Below are positions 46,322-54,942 of a stretch of DNA of 64,000 nucleotides, one piece after another; position 1 is the stretch's first letter, and the number at the start of each line of letters is the position of its first letter. The stretch covers positions 52,444,043-52,508,042 of the forward strand of contig JAJLRJ010000002.1 in assembly GCA_024195265.1 (NCBI GenBank). The letters are read 5' to 3'. The notes below the pieces were generated by a model. That model was not told where the DNA came from. It was given only the letters and a program-made list of their open reading frames with translations, and made no database searches. The stretch is from Dendrophyllia cribrosa (Eukaryota > Cnidaria > Anthozoa > Scleractinia > Dendrophylliidae). The translations under genes were made by a program, and so were the position numbers.

Positions 46322-46362
<41 letters not shown>
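46322..46362. repeat. TA microsatellite between two PLE 3-prime ends
   Basis: About 20 TA units. Copy C ends into it from the left and the next PLE ends into it from the right. Confidence 0.95.
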
Positions 46363-46364
<2 letters not shown>

Positions 46365-47087
46365 AAGTTGAAGATTCACCGGCGAATCCAATAAAGTGCT
46401 CTACAGTGTAGGAGCAGAATTATAATCCAAGAAAGAAAATCACTCAACTTTGATGACCATAAGTTTAATACAAACTTGTTTCGTAGGTGTTGCCACCCAC
46501 TCCTCAGTTAAACTTACAATGATTGATCCCCTGTTTGACTACGTTATTTATATGTATGATTTCGCAAGACGCACACTCTACCTAACCGTTAAAAAAACCG
46601 TTAAAAATATGCGCGCGCCTAAAGAATACATGCGCGCGCACTACTTGCTTCGGTAGAACTTATTTTAGGGTGTGTTTTAAAATATATTTACGTCTGTGTC
46701 TACACGTTGAAATAAGCTCGTTTCTCCTATTAAGCGAAGCCATTTGCGGTTTAGTTATTATCAAATGTTTTTCTTCAATACACAGATTGCATCGTTTCGT
46801 TTGATTCGAATATGCCTTGGCTTTTGCTAGAATTTTCCAGGTGATGTTATATTCCTGTTTTCGGTCCTTTAACTGCCATAAATATTTACTTAATTCTGTA
46901 TCGTCCTTTCTATTTTCATTGTTAAATGACGCCTTATGGTTACGCCATCTAGTTTTAAATTCGTTAGCTGTTAAACCTATATAGGTCTCTGCACTTTCTT
47001 GCGTCTTGACGGTAGCTTGATAAACTATTTCTTTAGTTAGACATTCTCCGTTCAATGGGCACTCTTCTTTCTTTCTACAACTACACT
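46363..47087 (-). pseudogene. PLE that hosts the Polinton: 3-prime part with GIY-YIG
   Basis: The coding piece 46660-47087 on - reads CPLNGECLTKEIVYQATV, ETYIGLTANEFKTRWRNH (GIY-YIG variant), CNLC and [11 protein letters not shown], then a stop. The tail to 46363 has a hammerhead motif and ends in the TA repeat. The upstream coding part continues at 63145 beyond the Polinton. It belongs to a PLE family different from copies A-C. Confidence 0.8.
46478..46507 (-). ncRNA. Candidate hammerhead ribozyme, host PLE tail
   Basis: On -: CTGAGGA, then GTGGGTG-GCAA-CACCTAC (a 7-bp stem with a tetraloop), then GAAAC. The clearest core of the set. Confidence 0.65.
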
Positions 47088-47279
47088 AGTAGTGAGTACA
47101 GTGCTAACCGGGGACCACCCCGACCTATTAAAATAAGGCCTCCTCGCCGGCTCGGAGCCCTTATTTTAATATGTCGGGGTTGTCCCCGGTCAGCACTGTA
47201 CTCACTACTAGCTGTTAGCAATCTTGCACACAACCCGGCAGCACAACCCACACCGGCCTGGTATTGCCAATTGGAGAAA
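47088..47279 (+). repeat. Left terminal inverted repeat with hairpin
   Basis: Begins AGTAGTGAGTACAGTGCT. The outer 122 bases (47088-47210) fold on themselves: GGTCGGGG/CCCCGAC and TTAAAATAAGG/CCTTATTTTAA segments pair around a GC-rich centre, TCCTCGCCGGCTCGGA. The inner 70 bases (GCTGTTAGCAATCTTGC onward) pair only with the right end. Confidence 0.9.
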
Positions 47280-47290
47280 TCACACCCCTT

Positions 47291-47300
47291 GTATATACCC
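47291..47300 (+). promoter_or_regulatory. TATATACC motif before exonuclease gene
   Basis: GTATATACCC, six bases before the ATG at 47307. Confidence 0.55.
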
Positions 47301-47306
47301 ACCCAC

Positions 47307-48440
47307 ATGGCAATGGCAAACGTGAAAGCTTTCAAGAGCTTCCTGAAGTCGCGTGAAACAGGCCTGATTCAAAAGAGCTAAGAATGGGTCAAAGCCAGGC
47401 AAAACACACTCGGCGCATCGGAGATCTCTGCCTTGACAGGATCTTCGCATTTTGAGAACCAGTCAAGCCTAATTCGCAAAAAGGTACGCCCCATCAATAT
47501 GAGCAAAAATGTGGCCTGCGTTTGGGGCACATTATTTGAGCCTCTAGTCCGTGAATACTTTGAGAAGAAACATTCTGCCAAAGTTTTTGGATTTAAGGGC
47601 TCTCTAAATCTTGCAAAGGATCACCCTCTCTTTGGGAAGGTCACTTGCAGTCCAGACGGCTACTTCTCACACAAAGACAAGACGATTGTCTTGTTAGAGT
47701 TCAAGTGCCCTTATACCAGAAAGATCGCAGCCAATAAAATTCCTAAACAATACAGTGACCAAATACAAACTGGTCTTGCTCTCAGCGGTGAGAGAGTTAA
47801 CAAAGGTTTGTTTGTCGATGCCTATTTCAGAATGTGTTCTTTGAAGCAGCTTGGCCTTAGCCTTGAACACAATTCTTTGCTAAACAAGGGGGTTGTACAC
47901 AGAACAAAAAACCCATCAGCACTCGCCTGTGGTATTTACATTCTATCTTGCAAACAAAAACTATTTCCAGGCCAAACAAAACTACTTAACCTTGGCGCAA
48001 CAAAATCAACAGCAATGTTCGAAAAAATTATGAGAGGAATTTCATCGGGAGATATCTTGTGTAGCGGAAAATGGTTTCGTATGACATATGATGAGGACCA
48101 GAAATTTGGCGATTTAAGTTTTTTGAAAATCATAGGCAGAACTACATTCACTGAAGATGATTGGCCCCCAAACTATTACAAGGCAGTAGCCTTCTTCGCA
48201 TGGAAGCTGCTGGACATAACAGAAATTTGGGAAACAAAACAACCAAACTTCTTGGATAGCATTCAGGAATCTGTCAACAGCTTCCATGAAAATTTGTCAA
48301 AACAAAAACAAACCACCCCTGTCAAAACTGTTCCAAACAATTTAGCTGATGACAGTGCAGTTGTGGATGCCTTCTTACTATCAAAGTTGAGCCAATTGGA
48401 GAAATACCATCACCCGTATACCAAACCAACATGGCAATGA
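47307..48440 (+). pseudogene. Lambda-exonuclease/YqaJ-type nuclease, one in-frame stop
   Basis: The start at 47307 follows the promoter motif. After 24 codons an in-frame TAA (47379-47381) interrupts; the frame then stays open for about 350 codons to 48440. The conserved core follows the stop: LGASEISAL, GTLFEPLVREYFE, CSPDGYF and LLEFKCPY, a PD-(D/E)XK nuclease of the alkaline-exonuclease type used in viral recombination and end processing. The C-terminal third is Lys/Gln-rich. It overlaps the next ORF by 10 bases. The stop falls outside the catalytic motifs but before them, so only re-initiation or readthrough would give the nuclease. This domain is uncommon in classic Polintons. Confidence 0.75.
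48416..48422 (+). promoter_or_regulatory. GTATACC motif before small zinc-binding ORF
   Basis: Lies within the end of the nuclease gene, eight bases before the ATG at 48431; a short variant of the motif. Confidence 0.35.
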
Positions 48441-48889
48441 CGGCACAAGGACTTGACTTCAATCCAAAGAATCAAGACTACTTCGGTAAATGGTTGCTGT
48501 CTTTTGGTGAATCCCATTGGGACTACTTACCAGACATGATCAAGGATTACATCCTTGAACTGGTTGAAAGGAGTATCCAGCGTGACTTGGCTGCCAGGGC
48601 CCTTCATCAACGCAGGATGAAATCTGTTTGCCGTGCGATAAAAAATCATTATCACTGGCGGTACGATTGTTATTTCCCTATATTCACCTCACAAACATGT
48701 GATGAATGCCAAGAATACTTATCGCCAGAAGAGGACATGGGTATGCACAGAGCTATTTGTCCTGGCTTGTCATTTTCTAGATGCTTACAGCTGGAATTGC
48801 AGAACACGAGCAATGGCCGCGATGCCGAGGAAGACGATGACGGGCCAAGTGCTCACGAAAGTTTTTATGGGTTTGCTCACACAACGTGA
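48431..48889 (+). CDS. Uncharacterised 152-aa protein with C2HC cluster
   Basis: Not recognised. Starts MAMTAQGLDFNP and has an aromatic, helical first half (GKWLLSFGESHWDYLPDMI). Around residues 92-110, CDECQEYLSPEEDMGMH...C looks like a zinc-binding C2HC cluster. The tail is acidic (DAEEDDDGP). It overlaps the exonuclease stop by 10 bases on the same strand and the VLTF3-like gene tail by 13 bases on the other. A DNA- or protein-binding accessory of the exonuclease is possible but unsupported. Confidence 0.6.
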   Translation: MAMTAQGLDFNPKNQDYFGKWLLSFGESHWDYLPDMIKDYILELVERSIQRDLAARALHQRRMKSVCRAIKNHYHWRYDCYFPIFTSQTCDECQEYLSPEEDMGMHRAICPGLSFSRCLQLELQNTSNGRDAEEDDDGPSAHESFYGFAHTT

Positions 48890-49569
48890 CCCATCTTTTC
48901 AAGCATGATCCTCCAGCTTTGTTCGTGCTTCCACATTGATTTTTCTGGGACTTGCAGCCAGAAGTAATTGACAAGCCGATGTGGCCCATTTATCGCAATC
49001 AAGATTTTGTGGGCCACAAAGGGCATGGAGATTCTTTTTGGGAGATATTCTTCGATGGATTTGAAAGAATCATTTGCATGTTGTATTTGCTCATTGGACA
49101 AGCAGACGTGGCGTTCACAAATTTTCAGATGTTTGTTGAGATAGCTTTTGAAGTTGTAATGTTTGGTGGTCATTCTTTTTTTGGTAATTGTGTAATCACC
49201 ACCATAGAGCCCGTTGTAATCAAAGGTCACACCATCCAAGGGTTCTAAGAGACCGCAGCCCTCACAGCAAAGTTCTGATGAAAACATCCTGAGGTTTAAT
49301 TTGCCTTTGCAGTTTTGGCAAAATTTTGTCCTTTCATTCCGAAGGGTGAAAGGTAAGTGTGGAGGGTATTGTGCCCCGGGAGAAAGACACTCCTTGATGA
49401 TATGAAGGCGTTCTGGCAGGTTTGAACGCAGTATTTCCTTGGTGTAGCTTTCGAGTGAGCGCAGGAGGATGAATTTGTATTCTTTCTCCAGCTCATAGAG
49501 TTTGGTTGTGTATTCGCCTTTAGTGTCCAAGGCCCGAACATCAGCCAGTTGTTCGGCGAACTTCTCCAT
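48877..49569 (-). CDS. VLTF3-like late transcription factor
   Basis: 230 residues from the ATG at 49569; an upstream in-frame extension lacks ATG. The zinc ribbon CQNC (84-87) and CEGC (102-105) is followed by GLLEPLDGVTFDY and KHYNFKSYLNKHL (about 136-148), the arrangement of poxvirus-type VLTF3 proteins of large DNA viruses. The N-terminus is helical. Known relatives activate late viral genes; here it would be the obvious candidate to recognise or help use the start-proximal TATATACC motifs. The motif before its own gene is degenerate (GAATACACAACC). The assignment is by motif pattern only. Confidence 0.65.
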   Translation of the reverse strand: MEKFAEQLADVRALDTKGEYTTKLYELEKEYKFILLRSLESYTKEILRSNLPERLHIIKECLSPGAQYPPHLPFTLRNERTKFCQNCKGKLNLRMFSSELCCEGCGLLEPLDGVTFDYNGLYGGDYTITKKRMTTKHYNFKSYLNKHLKICERHVCLSNEQIQHANDSFKSIEEYLPKRISMPFVAHKILIAINGPHRLVNYFWLQVPEKSMWKHEQSWRIMLEKMGHVV

Positions 49570-49648
49570 GGTTTGTGAACAGCCTGGTTGTGTATTCAAT
49601 TGGGTGCAAATGATTTATCCCTCAAGATTTGTAGATTAAAGCCAGAGT

Positions 49649-50332
49649 TTAATCTCTCAAATCGGATTTGGAGGATGCGGCGAGAAGTATCTTTTTTTGC
49701 AACTCTTCTTTGGCTTCCTTGCGAAGTTCCTTTTTGAGTTTCTCGAGGTCTGGCGCTTGTGTTTGAGTGCCAACATTTTTTTTAGCCTTAACACCATCCC
49801 TGATTGCAGCTTTGAGTTCGTGATATTTTTCCACCTCACGAGTAATTATGGTGAATTCTGCATCACTGATCCTCTTGTCTTCCAGAGCCTTTGAGACCAG
49901 TTCATAGACAGAGTTGCGTTTAGCCAGGGCCAGTGTGTTGATATTCTCGTGTTTGGCCACTTTTCGCTCCAATCGCTTGTTAGCAGATGCGAAGCCAACA
50001 GAGGACAGTCCACAGATGGTTGCGATGCCCGCAAGTGCTGGACTTGCAACAATTCCGAATCCAGTCAATGCAGTGGCAAGGGCTCCTGATGAAAGCCCAA
50101 CAGAAAGCGACCCAAGTCCAACCGCCGAGTAATGAACCAATGATTGGGTTCGTTTGTATTTCTTTGCGACTTGTCTGTAATGCTCGGCTTCGTCAGACAA
50201 CTCCTTCAGCAAGTCAGATATCTTTTTGAGCCTGAAGTCTTCTGCATTAATTTGAGCGATCTCACGCATGGGGTATAGCTGTTGTGTCTCGCTGTATTCG
50301 GGGGCCGATGGAAGCACATTGGCAGAACTCAT
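49649..50332 (-). CDS. Membrane protein with hydrophobic hairpin and coiled coil
   Basis: 227 residues, family not recognised. The start (MSSANVLPSAPEYS) follows a clear promoter motif. A charged helix (about 28-65) precedes a Gly/Ser/Ala-rich hydrophobic stretch (67-115: VGLGSLSVGLSSGALATAL, then GIVASPALAGIATICGL), likely two membrane passes or an amphipathic hairpin. The C-terminus (175-220) is a Lys/Glu-rich coiled coil. Virion membrane or membrane-lytic roles are conceivable; this is inference. Confidence 0.65.
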   Translation of the reverse strand: MSSANVLPSAPEYSETQQLYPMREIAQINAEDFRLKKISDLLKELSDEAEHYRQVAKKYKRTQSLVHYSAVGLGSLSVGLSSGALATALTGFGIVASPALAGIATICGLSSVGFASANKRLERKVAKHENINTLALAKRNSVYELVSKALEDKRISDAEFTIITREVEKYHELKAAIRDGVKAKKNVGTQTQAPDLEKLKKELRKEAKEELQKKILLAASSKSDLRD

Positions 50333-50336
50333 TGCG

Positions 50337-50351
50337 TGGGGTATATATATG
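50337..50351 (-). promoter_or_regulatory. TATATATACC motif before membrane protein gene
   Basis: On -: CATATATATACCCC, five to six bases before the ATG at 50332. Confidence 0.55.
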
Positions 50352-50357
50352 ATTTTT

Positions 50358-51041
50358 TTAATTTAACTCAACTTCAAATTCTAAGGGCGCGTCATTGAAG
50401 TTGAAGAGGGCATTGTTCTCATCCCTCACTGTCAGCGTGATAGAGTAAACATAATCACTAGACGAGACGTCACGCAAGACGTTCTGTTGTGTTGTCTCGT
50501 AAAACACCTTCTCAAAGGGCTTTCCACGAATGTCGAAGCGCGCCAAAACTGTCGAAGGCTTACCATTGAGTAAGTTCAGTTCTTTATCAACCAGATCACA
50601 GTGGATGAAGTAAGTGCTTGGTGCCCTTAAACGCTTGACGAAAGTTGTTGGAAATATTAATTTAGGGCTTATACCAAGCAATACAGATAGATCATGGTCT
50701 AGTTTCACTTCTTCTGGGTATCCTTTGAAAATGATCATCGACCCCAGTGGCGTGTTTGTCTCAGTTGATAATTTATAATTAACATTGGGACCACCGAATA
50801 CGTTTTCTAATTCTTTTGCTAAAGACTCAATGGTGTAATGGCCTGGGAGAAGTCTTCTGACAGTTCCTGTATTACTCCCATTTTCATTTTTGAACAATGT
50901 TATCTCTCCTCTTTGCTTCAAAGTATACCAAGAGTTGAAAATTGAGCAAGAGACAAGACGGATGTAATTTGGCCTCGGCAGTGGGTGGTCGAAGTAAATC
51001 GTATGAGGGTTCGAAGACGTGACGATTGTTAACACAACCAT
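50358..51041 (-). CDS. Candidate minor capsid (penton-like) protein
   Basis: 227 residues, starting MVVLTIVTSSNPHTIYFDHPL. The pattern of alternating beta-type segments (YIRLVSCSIFNSWYTL, GHYTIESLAKELENVFG, YSITLTVRDENNALF, EVELN at the end) suggests a jelly-roll protein. Size and position near the capsid genes fit the minor capsid protein of Polintons, but no diagnostic motif can be pointed to. Transcribed divergently from the 51093 gene across a 51-bp spacer. Confidence 0.5.
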   Translation of the reverse strand: MVVLTIVTSSNPHTIYFDHPLPRPNYIRLVSCSIFNSWYTLKQRGEITLFKNENGSNTGTVRRLLPGHYTIESLAKELENVFGGPNVNYKLSTETNTPLGSMIIFKGYPEEVKLDHDLSVLLGISPKLIFPTTFVKRLRAPSTYFIHCDLVDKELNLLNGKPSTVLARFDIRGKPFEKVFYETTQQNVLRDVSSSDYVYSITLTVRDENNALFNFNDAPLEFEVELN

Positions 51042-51092
51042 GACAGATGCGAGTATATAATAACATTTTTATAATTATAATTATATACAACC
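51042..51092. promoter_or_regulatory. 51-bp divergent promoter
   Basis: Contains TTATATACTCG on - (for the 51041 gene) and TTATATACAACC on + (for the 51093 gene), each within about 20 bases of its ATG, separated by an AT-rich core. Confidence 0.6.
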
Positions 51093-52912
51093 ATGTTTGG
51101 CAGACGGCCTGGTGGATTTAATCCTAATTCAAATCTTGGCATCTCCATCGGCGGCCACAATTACGGACCCCACCTCCTTTTAATTCAAAACTAAACGTCA
51201 ATAGCCATCCTCCATATAAGCCACCACCCCCTGATCCTGAAATTGCTTGGTTGAATTCGCCGGAGGCTGCCAAGCTCTACGCCGCGGCCAAGGCCAAGGC
51301 GATCTCAGACTTCAAAATGCGTTTCCCTCGCGCCGATATGTCACACTTTGAAGTGCAAGTAGAGTATGGTGCTGACCACAAAACAGCCACGGGGGAAGTG
51401 CTTTACAAAAAGGGACCTGGCTCCTGGGGGCTAATCACAGAAATGCCCCACAAAGATTGGACTGGCCCCGAAAGAGACGCTCTTGGGCTCCATTATGACG
51501 GGGGTTTCCCTTATCAGTTATCGCTGGGTCAAAAAATGTCATCAATCCCGGCTGTTGCTTTCGACGCAACAATAGACAAAGACATGATGATTGGCGCAAT
51601 CTTGAATGACAAAGAGCAAAGGATTTACGTCACGCCAACTGAGTATTTCACAACGAAATACAGAAATATCTTCAGGGACACGCAGATATCCTTCACAACC
51701 GCCAAATATGGCCGAAAGTGGATGGGTGGTCCTCATATGAGCTTTTGGCCGCAACAGCTCTCCTTTGCCCTGTGGTGTGCAACAACCGGCTGTGGAATCT
51801 CGCGTGACATTCTATTCGATAAGAACTCCAGTCTATCTCTAACCACACAGCTCCGGTCGTTTTACCGGTTTCACGTTTATTTCACAACAAGGCGAATACT
51901 CTACCAGATGGGTGGGGAACAAAGCGTGAGTGCTTTGCCAGACGACCCCCCATTTAACCAGAAAGACAACAAATACAACATCGACGCGTACAAGAAGCTT
52001 TGCATCGAGTTCGGTATCGACCCCAGTTCTGACTTCCGGTTCACACACGGCAAGAACCACGGTCTAGGAAATGTCTACATTTGGGTTTATGGAGATGGTC
52101 CAACATCTACTGATTACACTTATCCAGACTCTGATCTAGCTCTGTTCGATGATGAGCGCGTCACTGACAGAAAAGACCCCCACTTTAAAGCCAATGGAAT
52201 AACTTACGTTCGTAACGATCAAGGGGCGGACACCCAGTTCGAGCACTTTGTGCCAAATTACGCACAGGGGCTAACACAACCAGGGCTCGCGCGTATGAAC
52301 CAATCAATCGAGGCCTTTGTGTACTGCATTCTTGGTTCACAGGCCAAAACCCGCAGCAGCATCATTGGAAGAGGAGGCCGGGCTTTCGAAACGCAGAGAG
52401 TATTCCTCACCCATCTAGAGGAGGCCATAATCCTGAACGACATCTCAACAAGCGTGCAGCGTTACCAGCTTGCAATCCAAGCAACGAAAGTTCGCCTGGA
52501 CTTTGCGACAGCACCCGGAAGCTGGCTCATGCCCTCGCGCATGATTATCAACACAGAGAGCGTGATCGGGTACAACAACAATCTGCAGGAGGCAACGCAA
52601 GGGATGAAGCTGGGCGTGAACAGTGGTGTTAATCTTGGCACAAAAAAAGCCTCCCTTCGCCACATGGACGGTGGCCCGACAAAGATTAATCCACCAAACA
52701 GCCACCCATCAAACCCGATACATACACAGGCCACACAGGCACAGGGCATCGCACCCAAACCGAAAGCCACACCCACACCACAACCAGCTCCCACACCACA
52801 ACCAGCACCAACCCCCGCACCCGAGCCACAGCCCGACCCGCATCACGTCTCCAAGGCAGTCGTTGCTGTTGGCGCGGTTGCTTTGGCAGGGCTTTTCGTT
52901 TGGTTGAGGTAG
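51093..52912 (+). pseudogene. Large putative virion protein with C-terminal membrane anchor, frameshifted
   Basis: About 600 codons, not recognised. It begins MFGRRPGGFNPN at 51093; the frame breaks between about 51160 and 51180 (C-rich CGGACCCCACCTCC) and continues one frame over through a Pro-rich segment and then a long open stretch. The body is aromatic-rich (SFWPQQLSFALWCATTGCG, YRFHVYFTTRRILYQ). A TP/QP/AP repeat follows (about 52755-52830), and the protein closes with a single membrane segment, VVAVGAVALAGLFVW, and LR. A membrane-anchored structural protein or spike is a reasonable guess. The domain fold is unknown. Confidence 0.6.
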
Positions 52913-52985
52913 CCGAAAATCAATGGTGGCCTGGCAATTTTTCCGCTCCACTGAGTGCTCCAAATTTTAGCGAACAAAACAATGT

Positions 52986-53579
52986 TCAAGACTTCGAACG
53001 CTTGGTGATCCTTTCAACAAGGAAGGCCACCACGGCAAGGATGAGCAGCCAGGCGTGTTCGCCCAGAAAGGAGATGACCGACCCAGCTGTTTTGAAGATG
53101 AAGCTCACAATTGTGCCAATGAGGCCAGGCAGGGCGTTGGCTGCCTTTTTGCCAAGCTCTTTAAGCCCATTGCCAATAACCTTGGTGGCCTTTGCCAGGC
53201 CGTTCAAGGTGGCGAGTACAACAGCGCTGATGGTGATGCCAGCTGCCAGAACAATCGCTTGCAGGGTCCACCCGTATTTCTTGAAGATTTCTCTGACCCT
53301 CTCTCTCAAAGACAGGGCGTTTTCCCTTTCTTGAACCTGTGGCCGGAGCCTTTCTAGCTCTTCTTCTCGCTCGGCAACCCGGTCTTCCGCGGCTGCTCTG
53401 TCAGAGGGAGACGTGTTCTCATCCTCTATGACGCGCCTGTCTTCAGCGTTCTGTCGTTCAAGCTCGGCTTCTCTTTCGTTTAACTCATCAAGGGGTTTAG
53501 TTGAGTTTAAGTGGTCAATTTCATAGTCAAGCCATGTATTCTCATTCTCACCAGGTATATCATATCCGCCTTCAGCCAT
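52986..53579 (-). CDS. Coiled-coil and amphipathic membrane protein
   Basis: 197 residues from the ATG at 53579 (MAEGGYDIPGENEN), chosen because the promoter motif sits right before it; the open frame extends 21 codons upstream through the promoter. Residues 30-95 are a Glu/Arg-rich coiled coil. Then come a hydrophobic helix (IVLAAGITISAVVLATL), an amphipathic Gly/Lys stretch (LKELGKKAANALPGLIGT) and two more hydrophobic segments ending LLILAVVAFLVERI. It could be the membrane-lytic (protein VI-like) factor or an internal virion membrane protein. That is inference; the family is recurrent in cnidarian Polinton-like loci as I remember it. Confidence 0.65.
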   Translation of the reverse strand: MAEGGYDIPGENENTWLDYEIDHLNSTKPLDELNEREAELERQNAEDRRVIEDENTSPSDRAAAEDRVAEREEELERLRPQVQERENALSLRERVREIFKKYGWTLQAIVLAAGITISAVVLATLNGLAKATKVIGNGLKELGKKAANALPGLIGTIVSFIFKTAGSVISFLGEHAWLLILAVVAFLVERITKRSKS

Positions 53580-53621
53580 CGTGGTATATAAATATAATTT
53601 TAAAAACACAAATATATACCA
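53580..53621. promoter_or_regulatory. 42-bp divergent promoter
   Basis: TTATATACCAC on - ends two bases from the ATG at 53579; AATATATACCA on + touches the ATG of the capsid gene at 53622. Both genes must share this tiny region. Confidence 0.65.
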
Positions 53622-54872
53622 ATGGCTGTGCAGCCGAACCAACTCTCAACACACAGCGAGAAGATATTGCGCGCAATGAAGGCAGAGAGGACCGTCAAGC
53701 GCATCACGTTCAACCCGGCAGCCGCCAACCCAGGGGAGACCCTTTATGTCTCTGTCCCCAAGCTGGGCGAGCACGATGTCATCTTGTCCGGCTCACTCGC
53801 ACTGGTATTCAACATCAGCCTGGCCGGTGGGCATGCAAACAATTATCTCGTGCAGAACGTTTCTCGGGCCCTGGTCGACAGGCTCGTTGTCAAGTTTGCG
53901 GCCACAACTCTCCAGGACACGGTGGGGTACGACATCTACAAGATCTTCGAAGATCTCTTCAAAACCACAGGAGAGCGGGACAACATGCTGCTCGACGGCA
54001 TCCAGACCGTGGATTTGTGCCGGATTCGCTCTGGCGCCGGCGACAAAAAGACCTCCGGGGTGGATGCGGAGAACAAGCTGGAGACAATTTACAAGAATAA
54101 GTATCGCATCAAGCTCGACCACCAGATCTTGACTGACCACGGAGCTCTGTACCCGCAGGCTCTATATAACGATCTGGTCTTCGAGCTGACCCTCGCGCCA
54201 GCAAACCAAGTTGTTCGGGGCTCTGACACAAGCAAGCTCGTTTACAAACTGGAAAACATCCAGCTGGAGTACGAGACCGTCAGAAGCAAGGTGTTGGCTG
54301 ACGAAGCAATGACCACTTACACCACCGGCAAGGAGTTCGCTTACGACTTGGTAATGCGAGATCGGGTCCACCCCTTCTCAAAGAGCGGCGACACTCGGAT
54401 TAATCTTACGATCAACCCGCAGCGGCGGTCGCTCAAGGGCATCCTGTTGCTGTTCATCAACCCTTACACGGCTGGCGCCCGGGACTCCGAGGCCTATTTC
54501 AACCCCGACATCACACGGGTGAAAGTCACGGTCAACGGCGTGCAGAACCGTGTTTATAACGAAGGCATATCTGGCACAGACATGTGGCGGGAGCTAACCA
54601 GGCATTTCAACCCGCACACAGACGGCAGGCCTAACATGGACTTGAACAAATACCTCACAGGCAACAAGTTTGGCCTCTGGATCGACCTGCGGTCCATGGC
54701 CGACACATCTCTGCACGAGAGTGGACAGCGGCTCACCAACACACACGACGGCGTGCAACTCGAGATCGAACGAAGCGGCACAGGGTCGGGGAACGCCCTC
54801 TGCCACATCTTCACCCTCTCAGACTCACAGATGAACATCATGGGCAGGCAGCTGGAATCTGTAGATTACTGA
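53622..54872 (+). CDS. Major capsid protein (double jelly-roll)
   Basis: 416 residues, intact. Characteristic blocks of the Polinton/adintovirus hexon: RITFNPAAANPGETLYVSVP, NNYLVQNVSRALVDRLVVKF, DTVGYDIYKIFEDLF, and in the second half FNPDITRVKVTVNG and GNALCHIFTLSD. Predominantly beta, with the length expected for this family. It forms the pseudo-hexagonal capsomers. Next gene downstream is the packaging ATPase, the usual morphogenesis pair. Start directly after AATATATACCA. The gene has high GC at third positions compared with the PLE and retrotransposon genes nearby. Confidence 0.85.
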   Translation: MAVQPNQLSTHSEKILRAMKAERTVKRITFNPAAANPGETLYVSVPKLGEHDVILSGSLALVFNISLAGGHANNYLVQNVSRALVDRLVVKFAATTLQDTVGYDIYKIFEDLFKTTGERDNMLLDGIQTVDLCRIRSGAGDKKTSGVDAENKLETIYKNKYRIKLDHQILTDHGALYPQALYNDLVFELTLAPANQVVRGSDTSKLVYKLENIQLEYETVRSKVLADEAMTTYTTGKEFAYDLVMRDRVHPFSKSGDTRINLTINPQRRSLKGILLLFINPYTAGARDSEAYFNPDITRVKVTVNGVQNRVYNEGISGTDMWRELTRHFNPHTDGRPNMDLNKYLTGNKFGLWIDLRSMADTSLHESGQRLTNTHDGVQLEIERSGTGSGNALCHIFTLSDSQMNIMGRQLESVDY

Positions 54873-54942
54873 ACACGCACACATGAACAACGCACACGCG
54901 CACATGAACAACGCAACACGCATTTATATACCCACCAGCCCC
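54873..54942 (+). promoter_or_regulatory. ATPase upstream region with TATATACCC
   Basis: A duplicated CGCACACATGAACAA-like 18-base unit, then TTTATATACCC at 54924-54933, ten bases before the ATG at 54943. Confidence 0.5.

Noticed and set aside
47055..47381. 108-codon ORF starting in the PLE and running through the left terminal repeat
   Set aside because: It crosses the element boundary and the hairpin; only its last 24 codons (from 47307) belong to the exonuclease gene.
52462..52963. Overlapping Gly/Cys-rich ORFs opposite the 600-aa protein gene
   Set aside because: Antisense shadows of the Pro-rich stalk and neighbouring coding sequence.
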